A stretch of 64,000 nucleotides of DNA from CBDBJK01 sp965206395 (GCA_965206395.1 CBDBJK010000018.1:70070-134069), one strand, 5' to 3'; positions 17,418 through 25,199 are shown, counted from the first letter of the stretch. Notes: a model not told the origin generated them from the letters alone. Numbers and translations: made by a program.

Positions 17418-17563
17418 CCGTGGCAGGGACACGGAGACGGCGAACCAGGGGAGCCACGACCCGGACGTCGTCGCGGCCACCGGCCGCCGCTCGTTTTCGT
17501 ATGCAATGGCATCTTCGGCCAAAACGAGAACAAGCTGTCGTATGGTGAATAGGAGATAGCATC

Positions 17564-18271
17564 ATGACCACACCGCTCCAACCCTCATCGTCCCCCTATT
17601 TCGGCGCAGACTCGGCCGACACCATCTTCACCGGCGCCATGACCCGGCTCTACATGTGGATGACGGCCGGGTTGGCCATCACCACAGTCGTCGGCTTCGC
17701 GGCCTATCAGGTGGGGATCGGATTCTTCGGCTTTCTGATTGCCTTTGTGCTGTGGATCGGAATTCTGTTTGTGATGCGCTGGGCCTCGGAAAGGGCGACC
17801 GCGCCGATTCTACTGGGACTCTACCTGACGTTTACGGCCGTGGGCGGGGTGATGTTGTCCGGGGTAGCCGCATACCGGGCCGAAACGCTTCTGTTTGCGC
17901 TGGCGCTGACGGGAGGCGTATTCGTCGCGATGAGCGTGATCGGACTTACCACGAAGAAAGACCTGACCAGCTTGGGGCCCATCCTCGGGTTCGCGCTGTT
18001 GGGCCTGGTCGTCATGATGATAGTCAACATCTTCATCGGGTCGAGCTTCATCGGCTGGGTGGTCACTCTACTGCTCTTGCCCGTATTTCTGGGCTTGACA
18101 GTCTACGAGACCAAACAGGTTAAAGAATTGGCCCAGGAAGCCGCCATAGAAGGCGACGAAGAGGCTGCGGGCAAGATAGCGATAATGGGGGCCGTGGGAC
18201 TGTATCTGAACTTCATAAACCTATTCCTGATTATCCTGAGAATTGCGGACTTTTTCGGCGGCGACGACTAG
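17564..18271 (+). CDS. Bax inhibitor-1 (YccA/BI-1) family membrane protein
   Basis: This 235-residue integral membrane protein has about seven hydrophobic helices. It ends with the family signature GKIAIMGAVGLYLNFINLFLIILRIADFF, preceded by LTVYETKQVKEL. Bacterial BI-1 relatives are proposed pH-sensitive calcium or ion leak channels or modulators of membrane proteolysis. An aggagatagc site precedes the ATG. It follows the PH-like protein by 146 bp on the same strand. The family assignment is firm; the physiological role here is inferred only. Confidence 0.88.
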   Translation: MTTPLQPSSSPYFGADSADTIFTGAMTRLYMWMTAGLAITTVVGFAAYQVGIGFFGFLIAFVLWIGILFVMRWASERATAPILLGLYLTFTAVGGVMLSGVAAYRAETLLFALALTGGVFVAMSVIGLTTKKDLTSLGPILGFALLGLVVMMIVNIFIGSSFIGWVVTLLLLPVFLGLTVYETKQVKELAQEAAIEGDEEAAGKIAIMGAVGLYLNFINLFLIILRIADFFGGDD

Positions 18272-18320
18272 CATTACAACAACGATTTATCTGGCAGGAT
18301 AATGCTAGACGGAGGTAGAC

Positions 18321-18767
18321 ATGCCGAGGAACCTTTGGGTTGGTTGTCTGCTCGTCGTGCTCCTAGCGACGGCGTGCGGCGGGGGTAAGAGTGTGTTCTC
18401 GTTGGAGGTCGGCGACTGCTTTGACGAATCACCCAGCCAGGAGGCCGCCGAGCTGAGTTCGGAGGTCGAAGAAGTCCCATGCTCGGAGAGCCATGATAAC
18501 GAGGTCTACGCGGTCGGCGACCACCCTGCGAGCAGCGACGCGCCGTATCCCGGTGGCGATGCGCTCGATGATTACGGCATCGGCTACTGCCTCAGTGTGT
18601 TCGATAACTACGTCGGAATCGAGTACGCGGATTCCCGCCTCGCCGCCGGCTACTTCTCTCCGGGACGGGACGGATGGGAAGACGACGACGACCGCGCATT
18701 CACCTGCTTCCTCTACGACCTGAACCACGCCAAGCTCTCGGGGTCAATGAAGGGCAGCCGCGAGTAG
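18321..18767 (+). CDS. Septum-formation-domain lipoprotein
   Basis: This is a 148-residue lipoprotein with signal peptide MPRNLWVGCLLVVLLATAC (lipobox ATAC, Cys19). The mature part has LEVGDCFDE, VPCSESHDNEVYAV, a further Cys in YCLSVFDNYVG and DDRAFTCFLYD. This four-cysteine arrangement is typical of the actinobacterial 'septum formation' domain. Two disulfides are likely in the extracellular space. Function is unproven. The ribosome site ggaggt is well placed. It lies downstream of the BI-1 gene and may share its transcript. Confidence 0.75.
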   Translation: MPRNLWVGCLLVVLLATACGGGKSVFSLEVGDCFDESPSQEAAELSSEVEEVPCSESHDNEVYAVGDHPASSDAPYPGGDALDDYGIGYCLSVFDNYVGIEYADSRLAAGYFSPGRDGWEDDDDRAFTCFLYDLNHAKLSGSMKGSRE

Positions 18768-19709
18768 CCTCGCCGTGTGTTGGCTTGGCCCCGCCGCCTC
18801 GGGGATTGGGAGGTCGACCTTCCCGGCCCCTGCTAGACCATGGCGCGCGAGGCGGCTTTTAACCTCTACACACATCGTCCGGCGCGGTGTGCCCCCCCCG
18901 CGCTCGACCGCGGCCGCTGAGAATTATGGGTTTCTAGCACTATCCTCTCCCGCGGTTGCACAGGTTGAGCACGGTGTCGGCTCTCATCCCTCAACAAGGA
19001 GAACAACGCTGCAGCGGTTACACCGCCACGACGGTAGGGTGATGTGCCCTACGATGTTGGCAATAGTTCCTTGCTCTCCGCTGGCACCGACTCATCCTCT
19101 GCAACGTCGGCAGGCGGCCGACGTCGCCATTCGCGGTATTCAGGGTCACTCTTGGCCCGCGCCGCGCCCTGCGCTCCGCCGGCGACACGGCCGACGCCTA
19201 GATCCCACCGGGCTCACTCCCTCCAACAGCACCTGCTCAGATCCGTCGCAGGCTGACATCTATGCTGAACACCTTCGACCGAGTGGTACACTTTAGTAAC
19301 CTGGCCCCGACAATAACTGCGACCCGGCGAAGATAAGCCGGTCCGTGCTCACCCCATCAGAACCCAATCCCTCAATCATATTGACAAAAGGCCGGGCTGT
19401 CGGGTAATATCAAGGGCAATGATCTGGGCTGATTTCGCTCCCTGAGCGGTAAGAGGTGTATTCTGTTTGGTCCCGATTTGAGGCAAACAGCGATGGCGTC
19501 CCGGCGACCTCTGCCGCTGCTGCGCTGACCGCGCTTGGGGCCGCCGTCCACGGCGGTCTAGTGCGAACGCCGCCCCCTGATTGTCCTTCTGGCCTAGCCC
19601 CACAGCCGCTTCCGGCTCCCTACACATCCTTCCGTGACATAGATGGGCGCAGGCCGGAGCCTGTGGCAGGACCTTCCGGCGGCAGGCAAACTACTATTAG
19701 GAACGAACA
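18768..19709. other. Gene-poor interval, no supported coding region
   Basis: Several open frames cross this 940-bp stretch, but none has a ribosome site, domain or sensible composition. Low-complexity C runs (about 18891) and CG-rich patches occur. The only signal is a promoter-like pair at 19381. It may be a decayed accessory region. Confidence 0.5.
19381..19410 (+). promoter_or_regulatory. Promoter-like sequence
   Basis: TTGACA (19381-19386) and TAATAT (19405-19410) lie 18 bases apart. The next gene on this strand is the small lipoprotein at 19710, which would have a 300-base leader. Confidence 0.4.
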
Positions 19710-20009
19710 TTGAGAATCCACTCCCAACCCTTTCTGTTTATCGCCATTCCACTTATGTGTATCTTGGCGTCCATCCCACTCTTGGCCGCCTGCGGAGGCG
19801 GCGAGAGCAAGGAGGACATCCTCACTCAGACCTGGGACTGCTGGGCCCAGGGGAACACTGAAGTCTTCGAGGCAAGCATGCTCATGACGTTCCCCACCGC
19901 CAACGATATGGACGAGGCCAAGGCGCAGTTCATCTATGTGAGTTCCGTCGCTCCGATCGAAGACCTGAAGGCGAGCCGCGACGAAGCCTGCAGTAACGTG
20001 CCTTCCTAG
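19710..20009 (+). CDS. Small lipoprotein of unknown function
   Basis: This is a 99-residue lipoprotein: MRIHSQPFLFIAIPLMCILA leads into the lipobox LLAAC and then GGGESKEDI. The mature part has WDCWAQGNTEVFEASMLM and a C-terminal Cys, so one disulfide is possible. The start is TTG behind aggaa. A broken paralog lies at 15895-16191. I do not recognise the family. Confidence 0.6.
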   Translation: MRIHSQPFLFIAIPLMCILASIPLLAACGGGESKEDILTQTWDCWAQGNTEVFEASMLMTFPTANDMDEAKAQFIYVSSVAPIEDLKASRDEACSNVPS

Positions 20010-20310
20010 CCTGCCACCACGCTTCCAACGGCCCTGGCTACCGCTCCGGCCGCCACACCTATCCCAGGTTGGTTCAGACCGGCCTCCACCAGGCTGACTT
20101 CCAGACCCTCTGCTGGTTGGAAACAGACAGGCTCAGGATGGGCGGTGTCGTGCGCCATACCCAACACATATTTGGGAATGCCAAGGGTGTCTCAGCATTG
20201 ACACCCATAGCAACTCCGCTATATTGTCTGTGCGACCCTGTTGGCTATGGCGCCAAGCAAAACCGGGAGGTAAAGAAAAGGGAATTATCAAGAATGTTAC
20301 CCAAATCCCC

Positions 20311-20340
20311 TTGACAATCACGCCTAGTTGCCTGTATAAT
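20311..20340 (+). promoter_or_regulatory. Sigma-70-type promoter of the IS1595 transposase
   Basis: TTGACA (20311-20316) and a perfect TATAAT (20335-20340, preceded by tg) are separated by 18 bases, 32 bases ahead of the transposase ATG. The upstream gggaattat probably marks the left IS end near 20280. Confidence 0.75.
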
Positions 20341-20371
20341 ATTACCCATATAGGCAAGTGGGAGGGTACAG

Positions 20372-20995
20372 ATGCCAGGCAAAAGTTTTCGACAAGGAAT
20401 CACGTTGATAGAGGCGGTAAAGCAGTTCGGTGACAAGGAAGCGGCTGAGGAGATGTTCATAGAAGCCCGATGGCCCGATGGGGTAACTTGCCCTGGGTGT
20501 GGCTCCCTGAACGTCCAGGAGCGGCCCACGTGCAAGCCCCAGCCCTTCCGTTGCCGTGATTGCCGGAAGGATTTCAGCGTCAAGACGGACACGGTGATGC
20601 AAGGCTCCAACATCCCGCTTCACAAGTGGGCATTGGCGGTCTTTCTGATGAACACCAGCTTGAAGGGTATCAGCAGCATGAAGTTACATAGGGACCTGGG
20701 CATATCGCAGCCTTCTGCATGGCACCTGGCCCACCGCATCCGCAAGGCATGGGAGACGGACGGCGGGTTGTTCGGCGGTCCGGTTGAGGTTGACGAGACC
20801 TATATTGGGGGTAAGGAGCGGAACAAGCATGAGAGCAAGAAGCTCCACGCCGGACGGGGAGCGGTTGGCAAGACGGCGGTTGTCGGAGCTAAGGACCGCT
20901 CCACCAATCAGGTCAAGACGCAGGTGGTGGGGAGCACGGACGCCCCTACCCTACAGGGATTTGTCCACATGGAGACGGAATGTGACACCCAGGTG
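20372..20995 (+). pseudogene. IS1595-family transposase, 3' end cut off by another transposon end
   Basis: The N-terminus has a zinc ribbon (TCPGCGSLN and FRCRDCRKDF) and the helix ISSMKLHRDLGISQPSAWHL. The ISXO2-like catalytic domain begins with PVEVDETYIGGKERNKH, the first catalytic acidic cluster. Reading is normal to LQGFVHM and then runs at 20996 into the end repeat of the transposon found complete at 22751-24874. The remaining catalytic residues are missing, so the copy is dead. It has a strong promoter and a gggagg ribosome site. Confidence 0.85.
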
Positions 20996-21057
20996 GGCTT
21001 TGCACCAAAAGTAGCGGTTGAACCAAAAGTCGGGTGCCTGAACCAAAAGTAGTAAAA
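20996..21057 (+). repeat. Solo left end of the 22751-24874 transposon, with iterated AACCAAAAGT motifs
   Basis: The sequence ggctttgcaccaaaagtag is identical to the left inverted repeat at 22751-22769, and the match continues through cggttgaa. The motif accaaaagt occurs three times at about 21-base spacing (21004, 21022, 21043). The same motif recurs at both ends of the full element, so it is a likely transposase-binding iteron. Confidence 0.8.
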
Positions 21058-21069
21058 AAACCCCGAGTA

Positions 21070-21342
21070 TCAGTTACGACGCGCGATAGCCCATATGTCA
21101 ATGGAGTAGGAGGCATCGCTTGGGAGGAAGCTCAGGCTGTAGGAGATACGCCAATTCCCATCCGCATATTCGTACACCACAACTGGGGGCAGAAGGCGCT
21201 TGGTGATAAGATCGCCATGTTCGAAGGGGAAATCCCTGATGTAGTCCAGGGCGTCATCTACTGCTAGACGTTCCTCGCCTGTGAGCGATGGGTGGAGGCG
21301 ACTCGCAGGGCTGTCGCTGCCTAGATAAAGAACATTAGCCAC
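21070..21342 (-). CDS. Small toxin-like protein paired with Panacea antitoxin
   Basis: The 90-residue protein starts with GTG (VANVLYLGSDSPASRLHPSL) and ends DGNWRISYSLSFLPSDASYS followed by IDIWAIARRN. Size, the strand-rich C-terminus and its place directly after a Panacea-type antitoxin indicate the toxin of a type II pair; a RelE/ParE-like fold is possible but not shown. The start overlaps the upstream antitoxin stop by eight bases. In this copy the upstream frame is a transposase-antitoxin chimera, whereas the copy following the complete antitoxin (22016-22090) is cut after 25 codons. Confidence 0.65.
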   Translation of the reverse strand: MANVLYLGSDSPASRLHPSLTGEERLAVDDALDYIRDFPFEHGDLITKRLLPPVVVYEYADGNWRISYSLSFLPSDASYSIDIWAIARRN

Positions 21343-21425
21343 TCCGCGCCCGCAGGACTTCCAGCGTAATGCGCTCAGATTTGTTGGCCATTGCCTCCGA
21401 AGTTTCCCGCCAGAAGGGATCGGCG
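21264..21425. repeat. 162-bp direct repeat, copy 1 (copy 2 at 22012-22173)
   Basis: Bases 21264-21425 recur identically at 22012-22173. The unit runs from the CTAG target inside the toxin gene, through the toxin 5' part, to about 30 codons into the antitoxin 3' part. Copy 1 ends at the internal break of the partial IS5, with a two-base overlap (cg) at the junction. Confidence 0.9.
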
Positions 21426-21934
21426 TTACCCTTCTTCGTCTGGTGCATCTCTGGGTCGCGCTCTTTAGCCCGATTCTTCGTCGATGAGGGCGCCGCTATG
21501 ATGCTCGCGTCCACTATCGTCCCCTCCTGAAGACGGAGACCCTTGGACTCCAGATAGCGGTTGATCTCCTCGAACAGACCCGCGCCCAACTCATGCTCTT
21601 CCAGCAGGTGGCGGAAGTTCAGAATCGTCGTCTCGTCCGGCAGCGGCCCAGGCAGTCTCAGCCCTACGAACCGCCTCACCGATTCGACCTCATAGAGCAT
21701 GTCCTCCATCCCAGGGTCGCTCAGGTTGTAAAACAACTGCACGCAGTGTATCCGTAGCATCACCGATAACTCGTAGGGCCGCCGACCACGACCGGCCTTG
21801 GGATAGAACGGTCGAATGCGCTCTTCCAACTCTTCCCAAGGGATCAGTCCATCCATGCGCTCAAGGAACTTCTCCCGGCGAGTCTTTCGCTTCTTGCTCT
21901 CGTAGTCCAAGTCCGCAAACGTCGGCTGGTTCAT
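21335..21934 (-). pseudogene. Chimeric frame: IS5 transposase N-half fused in frame to antitoxin C-terminus
   Basis: Starting at ATG 21934, about 170 residues match the N-terminal half of the IS5 transposase at 14209, up to HQTKKGN. The frame then continues without a break into the last 29 residues of the Panacea-type antitoxin (ADPFWRETSEAMANKSERIT to ARSG). The transposase lacks its last catalytic Glu and much of its core, so transposition activity is excluded. The result keeps the overlap with the toxin start, so the toxin at 21342 would be translated from an IS-derived message. Confidence 0.8.
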
Positions 21935-22011
21935 TGCCTCTCCTCCCCCGTCTTCAGCCCTTGGCCCTATTTTACTATCCCACAAGCCATCGGGACTTAT
22001 TCAGAGCATCC
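21424..22011 (-). mobile_element. Partial IS5 copy, one end missing
   Basis: This matches the complete IS at 14132-15328 over its promoter-proximal half, in opposite orientation and with no difference seen where compared. The outer end ggatgctctgaa lies at the right, next to CTAG (22012-22015). The other half is absent and is replaced by the 162-bp repeat. Confidence 0.9.
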
Positions 22012-22015
22012 CTAG

Positions 22016-22090
22016 ACGTTCCTCGCCTGTGAGCGATGGGTGGAGGCGACTCGCAGGGCTGTCGCTGCCTAGATAAAGAACATTAGCCAC
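22016..22090 (-). pseudogene. Toxin 5' fragment, cut by IS end
   Basis: The first 25 codons of the toxin (VANVLYLGSDSP to GEERL), with the native overlap to the complete antitoxin, are followed by the CTAG target and the IS end. This is the originally hit copy of the toxin gene. Confidence 0.8.
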
Positions 22091-22664
22091 TCCGCGCCCG
22101 CAGGACTTCCAGCGTAATGCGCTCAGATTTGTTGGCCATTGCCTCCGAAGTTTCCCGCCAGAAGGGATCGGCGGCGACTTCTTCTGGTGTCAGCGGGGTG
22201 TCCTGAGTCAATTCGAGCGTATCGTACTGCTGGGCCTTGCGCATCGGTGCCGTGGCTTTTGATAAACTCACTATCTTCCGTGTATTCAGCTTCCCATATT
22301 TGGAAACCGCAGTGTGAATCTCGACCCAGTCGTCGCTGGTGAGTTGTAGGTTCGCAAGGTCACAATGAGGACCAATCTTATAGATGTATATTGGGCCTAG
22401 ATGCCCCTCCGTTGATCGCATGGCGACCATACCGGCCTCGACCATCCCATCCAACTGATGTACTATCCCATTGGACTCGGCGTTCGGGCCGTAGTGATCC
22501 CACACGTACTCGAATCCAGTCATAGTCTGTCCGCGCAGGCGGTAGTTGGCCTCATCCAGCAGATAGACCAGCTTGACAAGCTTGGTCCGGTATACGCGGC
22601 CAGCAAGAGCATAGAGCAGACCTGCTAGAACTGCCTCGGGTCGGGTCAATTCAGATTCCTTCAT
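22083..22664 (-). CDS. Panacea/SocA-type antitoxin (DUF4065-like)
   Basis: The 193-residue protein contains KLVKLVYLLDEANYRLRG and GFEYVWDHYGPNAESNGIVH followed by LDGMVEAG, the hallmark of Panacea/SocA domains. These are antitoxins that neutralise many unrelated toxins and sometimes act as proteolytic adaptors. The start at 22664 has a strong aagggagaagg site; a longer frame to 22703 lacks one. The downstream toxin overlaps its stop by eight bases. Because that toxin copy is cut by an IS, this complete antitoxin would have to act on the reconstituted toxin at 21070 in trans. Confidence 0.8.
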   Translation of the reverse strand: MKESELTRPEAVLAGLLYALAGRVYRTKLVKLVYLLDEANYRLRGQTMTGFEYVWDHYGPNAESNGIVHQLDGMVEAGMVAMRSTEGHLGPIYIYKIGPHCDLANLQLTSDDWVEIHTAVSKYGKLNTRKIVSLSKATAPMRKAQQYDTLELTQDTPLTPEEVAADPFWRETSEAMANKSERITLEVLRARSG

Positions 22665-22865
22665 AGCCTTCTCCCTTCCGTAGGAGCAAATGCCTTGCGC
22701 CATCGTATACGACGACTCTCGCCTTCTTCAATGGAGGTCATGCTTAGCACGGCTTTGCACCAAAAGTAGCGGTTGAAGCAAAAGTGCCTTGTCTTGTGCG
22801 GCGGCATGTATGACAAACGATCAAGAAGGGGGTTGTGTTGGGGACAACGTGGGTGCGATAATAGG

Positions 22866-22960
22866 AAAGAAGGACGGCACCCCTCGCCGGGGACCAGCCT
22901 ACAAATCCGAACGGGCGTTGAGACCGCCCGCTGGGGCTGTTTGCGATGCCGTCCTTCTTT
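22866..22960 (+). ncRNA. Predicted structured RNA: 14-bp stem enclosing two hairpins
   Basis: A perfect 14-bp stem (aaagaaggacggca 22866-22879 with tgccgtccttcttt 22947-22960) closes a 95-base region. Inside are a cccc/gggg hairpin and a perfect 6-bp hairpin (cgggcg/cgcccg with loop ttgagac). This three-way-junction layout sits just ahead of the tRNA-like genes in the transposon. It could be a processed leader, a regulatory RNA, or simply a DNA palindrome. Confidence 0.5.
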
Positions 22961-22968
22961 AGAACCGA

Positions 22969-23042
22969 GGCCAGGTGGATGAATGGCAAGTCGCCCCCCT
23001 CGCAACGGCGGAGACACCGGTTCGATTCCGGCCCTGGCCTCC
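22969..23042 (+). tRNA. tRNA-like gene 1 (apparent anticodon CGC, imperfect anticodon stem)
   Basis: Acceptor ggccagg pairs perfectly with cctggcc, the D arm gat/gtc holds a loop with GG, and the T arm ccgg-ttcgatt-ccgg is canonical. Spacing between the arms is exactly that of a class I tRNA, and U33 with A37-A38 are in place (loop ctcgcaa). But the anticodon stem has two C-C mismatches, and no CCA is encoded (tccT). It lacks the G3-U70 pair expected for an alanine tRNA. It may be decayed or a non-decoding tRNA mimic. Confidence 0.45.
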
Positions 23043-23047
23043 TCTGT

Positions 23048-23118
23048 GGGGGTATCCCGGTGGAGCGGTGGGCCTCTAAATCCTGACCGCAGGGGTTCAA
23101 CACCCCTTACCTCCACCA
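23048..23118 (+). tRNA. tRNA-like gene 2 (anticodon CTA, shortened D arm)
   Basis: Acceptor gggggta pairs with tacctcc, the T arm agggg-ttcaaca-cccct is perfect and CCA is encoded. The anticodon loop ctctaaa gives CUA, complementary to the UAG stop. The molecule is 71 bases long with a D arm of only 12 (ccg/cgg, 6-base loop). The anticodon stem is weak: two G-C, two G-U, one mismatch. A short D arm and CUA also occur in pyrrolysine tRNA, but no PylS or Pyl biosynthesis gene is in the window, so this is only a resemblance. Confidence 0.45.
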
Positions 23119-23203
23119 TGCCCACTATCAAGATTACCCTAGTTATCCGAAGATGTTTAGCACAGACCAGACACCAATCTTGTCACGAACTTGGAGCAAT
23201 GAC

Positions 23204-23716
23204 ATGGAGAGTTTTACATCACTGGTGCAACGCCTTGAGGAAGCTAAGCGTTGGGCCACCATGTATGCCGCCCTAGCGGAAGTATTGGCCGAGCAACTTC
23301 AGGCCCAACAGCGCATGGAAGAACTTCTCGTCACCTATCCTGAAATCAACGCAGAACGACCGCTCACGGCTGTTGCTGGTACTGCCCAATCTGCGTCAAG
23401 TCCGAAACGGACACGGAAAGTAGACATATACACCGCTATCCTGAAATCCCATGGTAAACCTATGCATGTATCGGAGATACTTGCCGCTGCCCAAAATCGC
23501 GGCGTGGTGCTGGAAGGAACCAACCCAGCGCGGGTGCAGTTGCGGAACGCCCTGTTCAGTTCCAAGAACCGATTCTACAATGTGGGAGACAATACATGGT
23601 GGCTGGTTGGGGAACTACTGCCAGAAGATAGCCCCAGGGACACCGCTAATGAATGTCGTCATGCCGTGGCACAGGAGGAAGCAGAACATGCGCTAGCACG
23701 TCGCAAGACAACGTAA
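23204..23716 (+). CDS. HARE-HTH domain protein carried by the transposon
   Basis: The protein is about 170 residues. Residues 1 to about 60 form a long charged helix (MESFTSLVQRLEEAKRWATM). Residues about 80-150 read DIYTAILKSHGKPMHVSEIL and later SSKNRFYNVGDNTWWL, a winged-helix HARE-HTH domain (HB1/ASXL/restriction-endonuclease HTH) that links DNA-modifying and DNA-binding proteins. ATG 23204 is the preferred start; an upstream start would extend 17 codons without a better ribosome site. As the cargo between the RNA genes and the transposase it might help bind transposon ends or RNA, which is inference. Confidence 0.7.
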   Translation: MESFTSLVQRLEEAKRWATMYAALAEVLAEQLQAQQRMEELLVTYPEINAERPLTAVAGTAQSASSPKRTRKVDIYTAILKSHGKPMHVSEILAAAQNRGVVLEGTNPARVQLRNALFSSKNRFYNVGDNTWWLVGELLPEDSPRDTANECRHAVAQEEAEHALARRKTT

Positions 23717-23861
23717 ATCGCAAACACTCGCGGCAAACTGGCAACGAAATAACGCGGTTCAGCTTGACTTTCTGGCCGTAATAGGCGATAATGGACATAA
23801 GAAAGCGACAGTGTTTTCACCACTGCCGCCTTCAAATCAAGATGGAGGGTCTATCTCCACA

Positions 23862-24839
23862 ATGACTCCCGCACAGTTTACCACCAGAAAGACCTACCCG
23901 CAAGACTGGCCCGCTTACAACGCGGCACAGACCGCCGAGAAAGACACCTTCGTTTCACTCCTATCTGACCTGTGCGCCAGTATCGTGCAACCCGATTACA
24001 GTTTCGGGCGTCCTAGCCTACCACTGGCGGACATGGCGTATGCGGCAACGATGAAGGTCTACACCGGCTTCTCGGCCCGCCGATTCAATTGCGACGTGCA
24101 GGAAGCCAACCGCCAGGGATTCACCCAGACCGCACCATCGTTCACTTCCGTGAACCGGTACATCGCCGACCCCGATTTGACCCCTATCCTCACGGACCTC
24201 ATCGAGCGGAGCGCCTCACCCCTCAGCATCGTGGAGTCCCAGTTCGCCGCCGACAGTTCGGGCTTCTCCACCTGCCGGTTCGACCGCTGGTTTGACCACA
24301 AATGGGGCAAGGAGAAGTCCAAGCGCCACTGGCTCAAGGCCCACATTGTCGTAGGAACGCGGACCAACATCATCACGGCTGTTGAGGTCACCCAAAGCAA
24401 TGTCAACGACTCGCCGATGCTGCCTGGACTGCTGGATACCACGGCCCAACGGTTCACTATGGCCGAAGTATCCGCAGACAAGGCTTACCTCTCAGATACC
24501 AACCTTCGGCACATCGAGGGCCACGGTGCTGACCCATACATCCCGTTCAAGTCGAACACCACAGGCCAGGGCTCCCCGATGTGGAAGCGCCTCTACGCCT
24601 ACTTCACACTGAATGAGGATATATGGAAGAGCCACTACCACAAGCGGTCAAACGTGGAGACAGCGTTCTCAATGATCAAGGGCAAGTTTGGGGACTCGGT
24701 AAGGGCCAAGTCAGAGACCGGCGAGGTCAACGAGATTCTGCTGAAGTGCCTGTGCCACAACATCTGCGTACTGATTCACGCGATACACGAGTTGGACGTC
24801 ACCCCGTCACTTGAACCAAAAGTGCGGTCTTTGAACTAA
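23862..24839 (+). CDS. DDE transposase (IS4/IS5-like superfamily)
   Basis: The product has about 325 residues. The catalytic region has QFAADSSGFST (first Asp, about 130), VSADKAYLSD (second Asp, about 205) and KRSNVETAFSMIKGKFG (Glu, about 273). The latter is the R-x3-E-x6-K signature of IS4/IS5-type DDE enzymes. N-terminal about 100 residues form a helical DNA-binding part. It stops 17 bases before the right inverted repeat. A GTG start at 23811 is also possible. No frameshift is seen. Confidence 0.8.
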   Translation: MTPAQFTTRKTYPQDWPAYNAAQTAEKDTFVSLLSDLCASIVQPDYSFGRPSLPLADMAYAATMKVYTGFSARRFNCDVQEANRQGFTQTAPSFTSVNRYIADPDLTPILTDLIERSASPLSIVESQFAADSSGFSTCRFDRWFDHKWGKEKSKRHWLKAHIVVGTRTNIITAVEVTQSNVNDSPMLPGLLDTTAQRFTMAEVSADKAYLSDTNLRHIEGHGADPYIPFKSNTTGQGSPMWKRLYAYFTLNEDIWKSHYHKRSNVETAFSMIKGKFGDSVRAKSETGEVNEILLKCLCHNICVLIHAIHELDVTPSLEPKVRSLN

Positions 24840-24906
24840 AAGTCGGTGGGGAATCCTACTTTTGGTGCAAAGCCTGAAATCACAATAACGAAGAGGTGCA
24901 GAACCT

Positions 24907-25199
24907 ATGGCAACCCTGAGAAAGAGCGACATCAGTCGAGGGTCGCGTCCAATATGGAGAGTTCCAGAGCGCAAGGTGAGGCGGCCCTCAAGGCAGTCCT
25001 CGACAGTATTCAAGAAGCAATCGCAGCCGGAGACCGGGTGGTGCTTACCGGTTTTGGCTCCTTCGAGGTGAGGGACGTAAAAGCCCGGAGAGTGCGGCCC
25101 ATTAGAGGCGGCAGCGCAGGGGATTTGATAACAGTTCCGGCGCACAAGCGGGTGGGCTTCACGGCGGGCGCGGACCTGAGCAAGTCAGCCCAAGGATAG
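24907..25199 (+). pseudogene. HU-family DNA-binding protein, frameshifted near the N-terminus
   Basis: HU-type nucleoid protein. From ATG 24907 the frame reads MATLRKSDISRG and then, one base off, VASNMESSRAQGEAALKAVL, followed by GDRVVLTGFGSFEVRDVKAR and VPAHKRVGF. Together they make a normal HU of about 97 residues. Inserting one G in the ggg run near 24941 restores the frame. A gagg site precedes the ATG and a good terminator follows. The right end of the transposon lies only 32 bases upstream. A sequencing error cannot be excluded; an internal ATG at 24954 could give a shortened protein. Confidence 0.75.

Larger units (their letters stand above)
22751..24874 (+). mobile_element. Transposon carrying RNA genes, an HTH protein and a DDE transposase
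   Basis: Perfect 19-bp inverted repeats (ggctttgcaccaaaagtag at 22751-22769 and its complement at 24856-24874) bound a 2124-bp unit. Both ends contain further accaaaagt-like iterons. Inside are a structured RNA (22866-22960), two tRNA-like sequences (to 23118), a HARE-HTH protein (23204) and the transposase (23862). No target duplication is evident. A solo left end at 20996 lies on the far side of the TA locus, so the 20996-24874 interval may once have moved as a larger unit. I do not know a described IS with this cargo. Confidence 0.8.

Noticed and set aside
18775..19296. Long open frame (173 codons) in the gene-poor interval
   Set aside because: Rich in Arg, Pro, Ser and His, with no ribosome site or domain; typical of chance frames in GC-rich DNA.
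22661..23131. Minus-strand frames with GVEPL and AGIEP peptides
   Set aside because: These are the well-known antisense translations of tRNA T arms. They point to the tRNA-like genes on the plus strand rather than to proteins.
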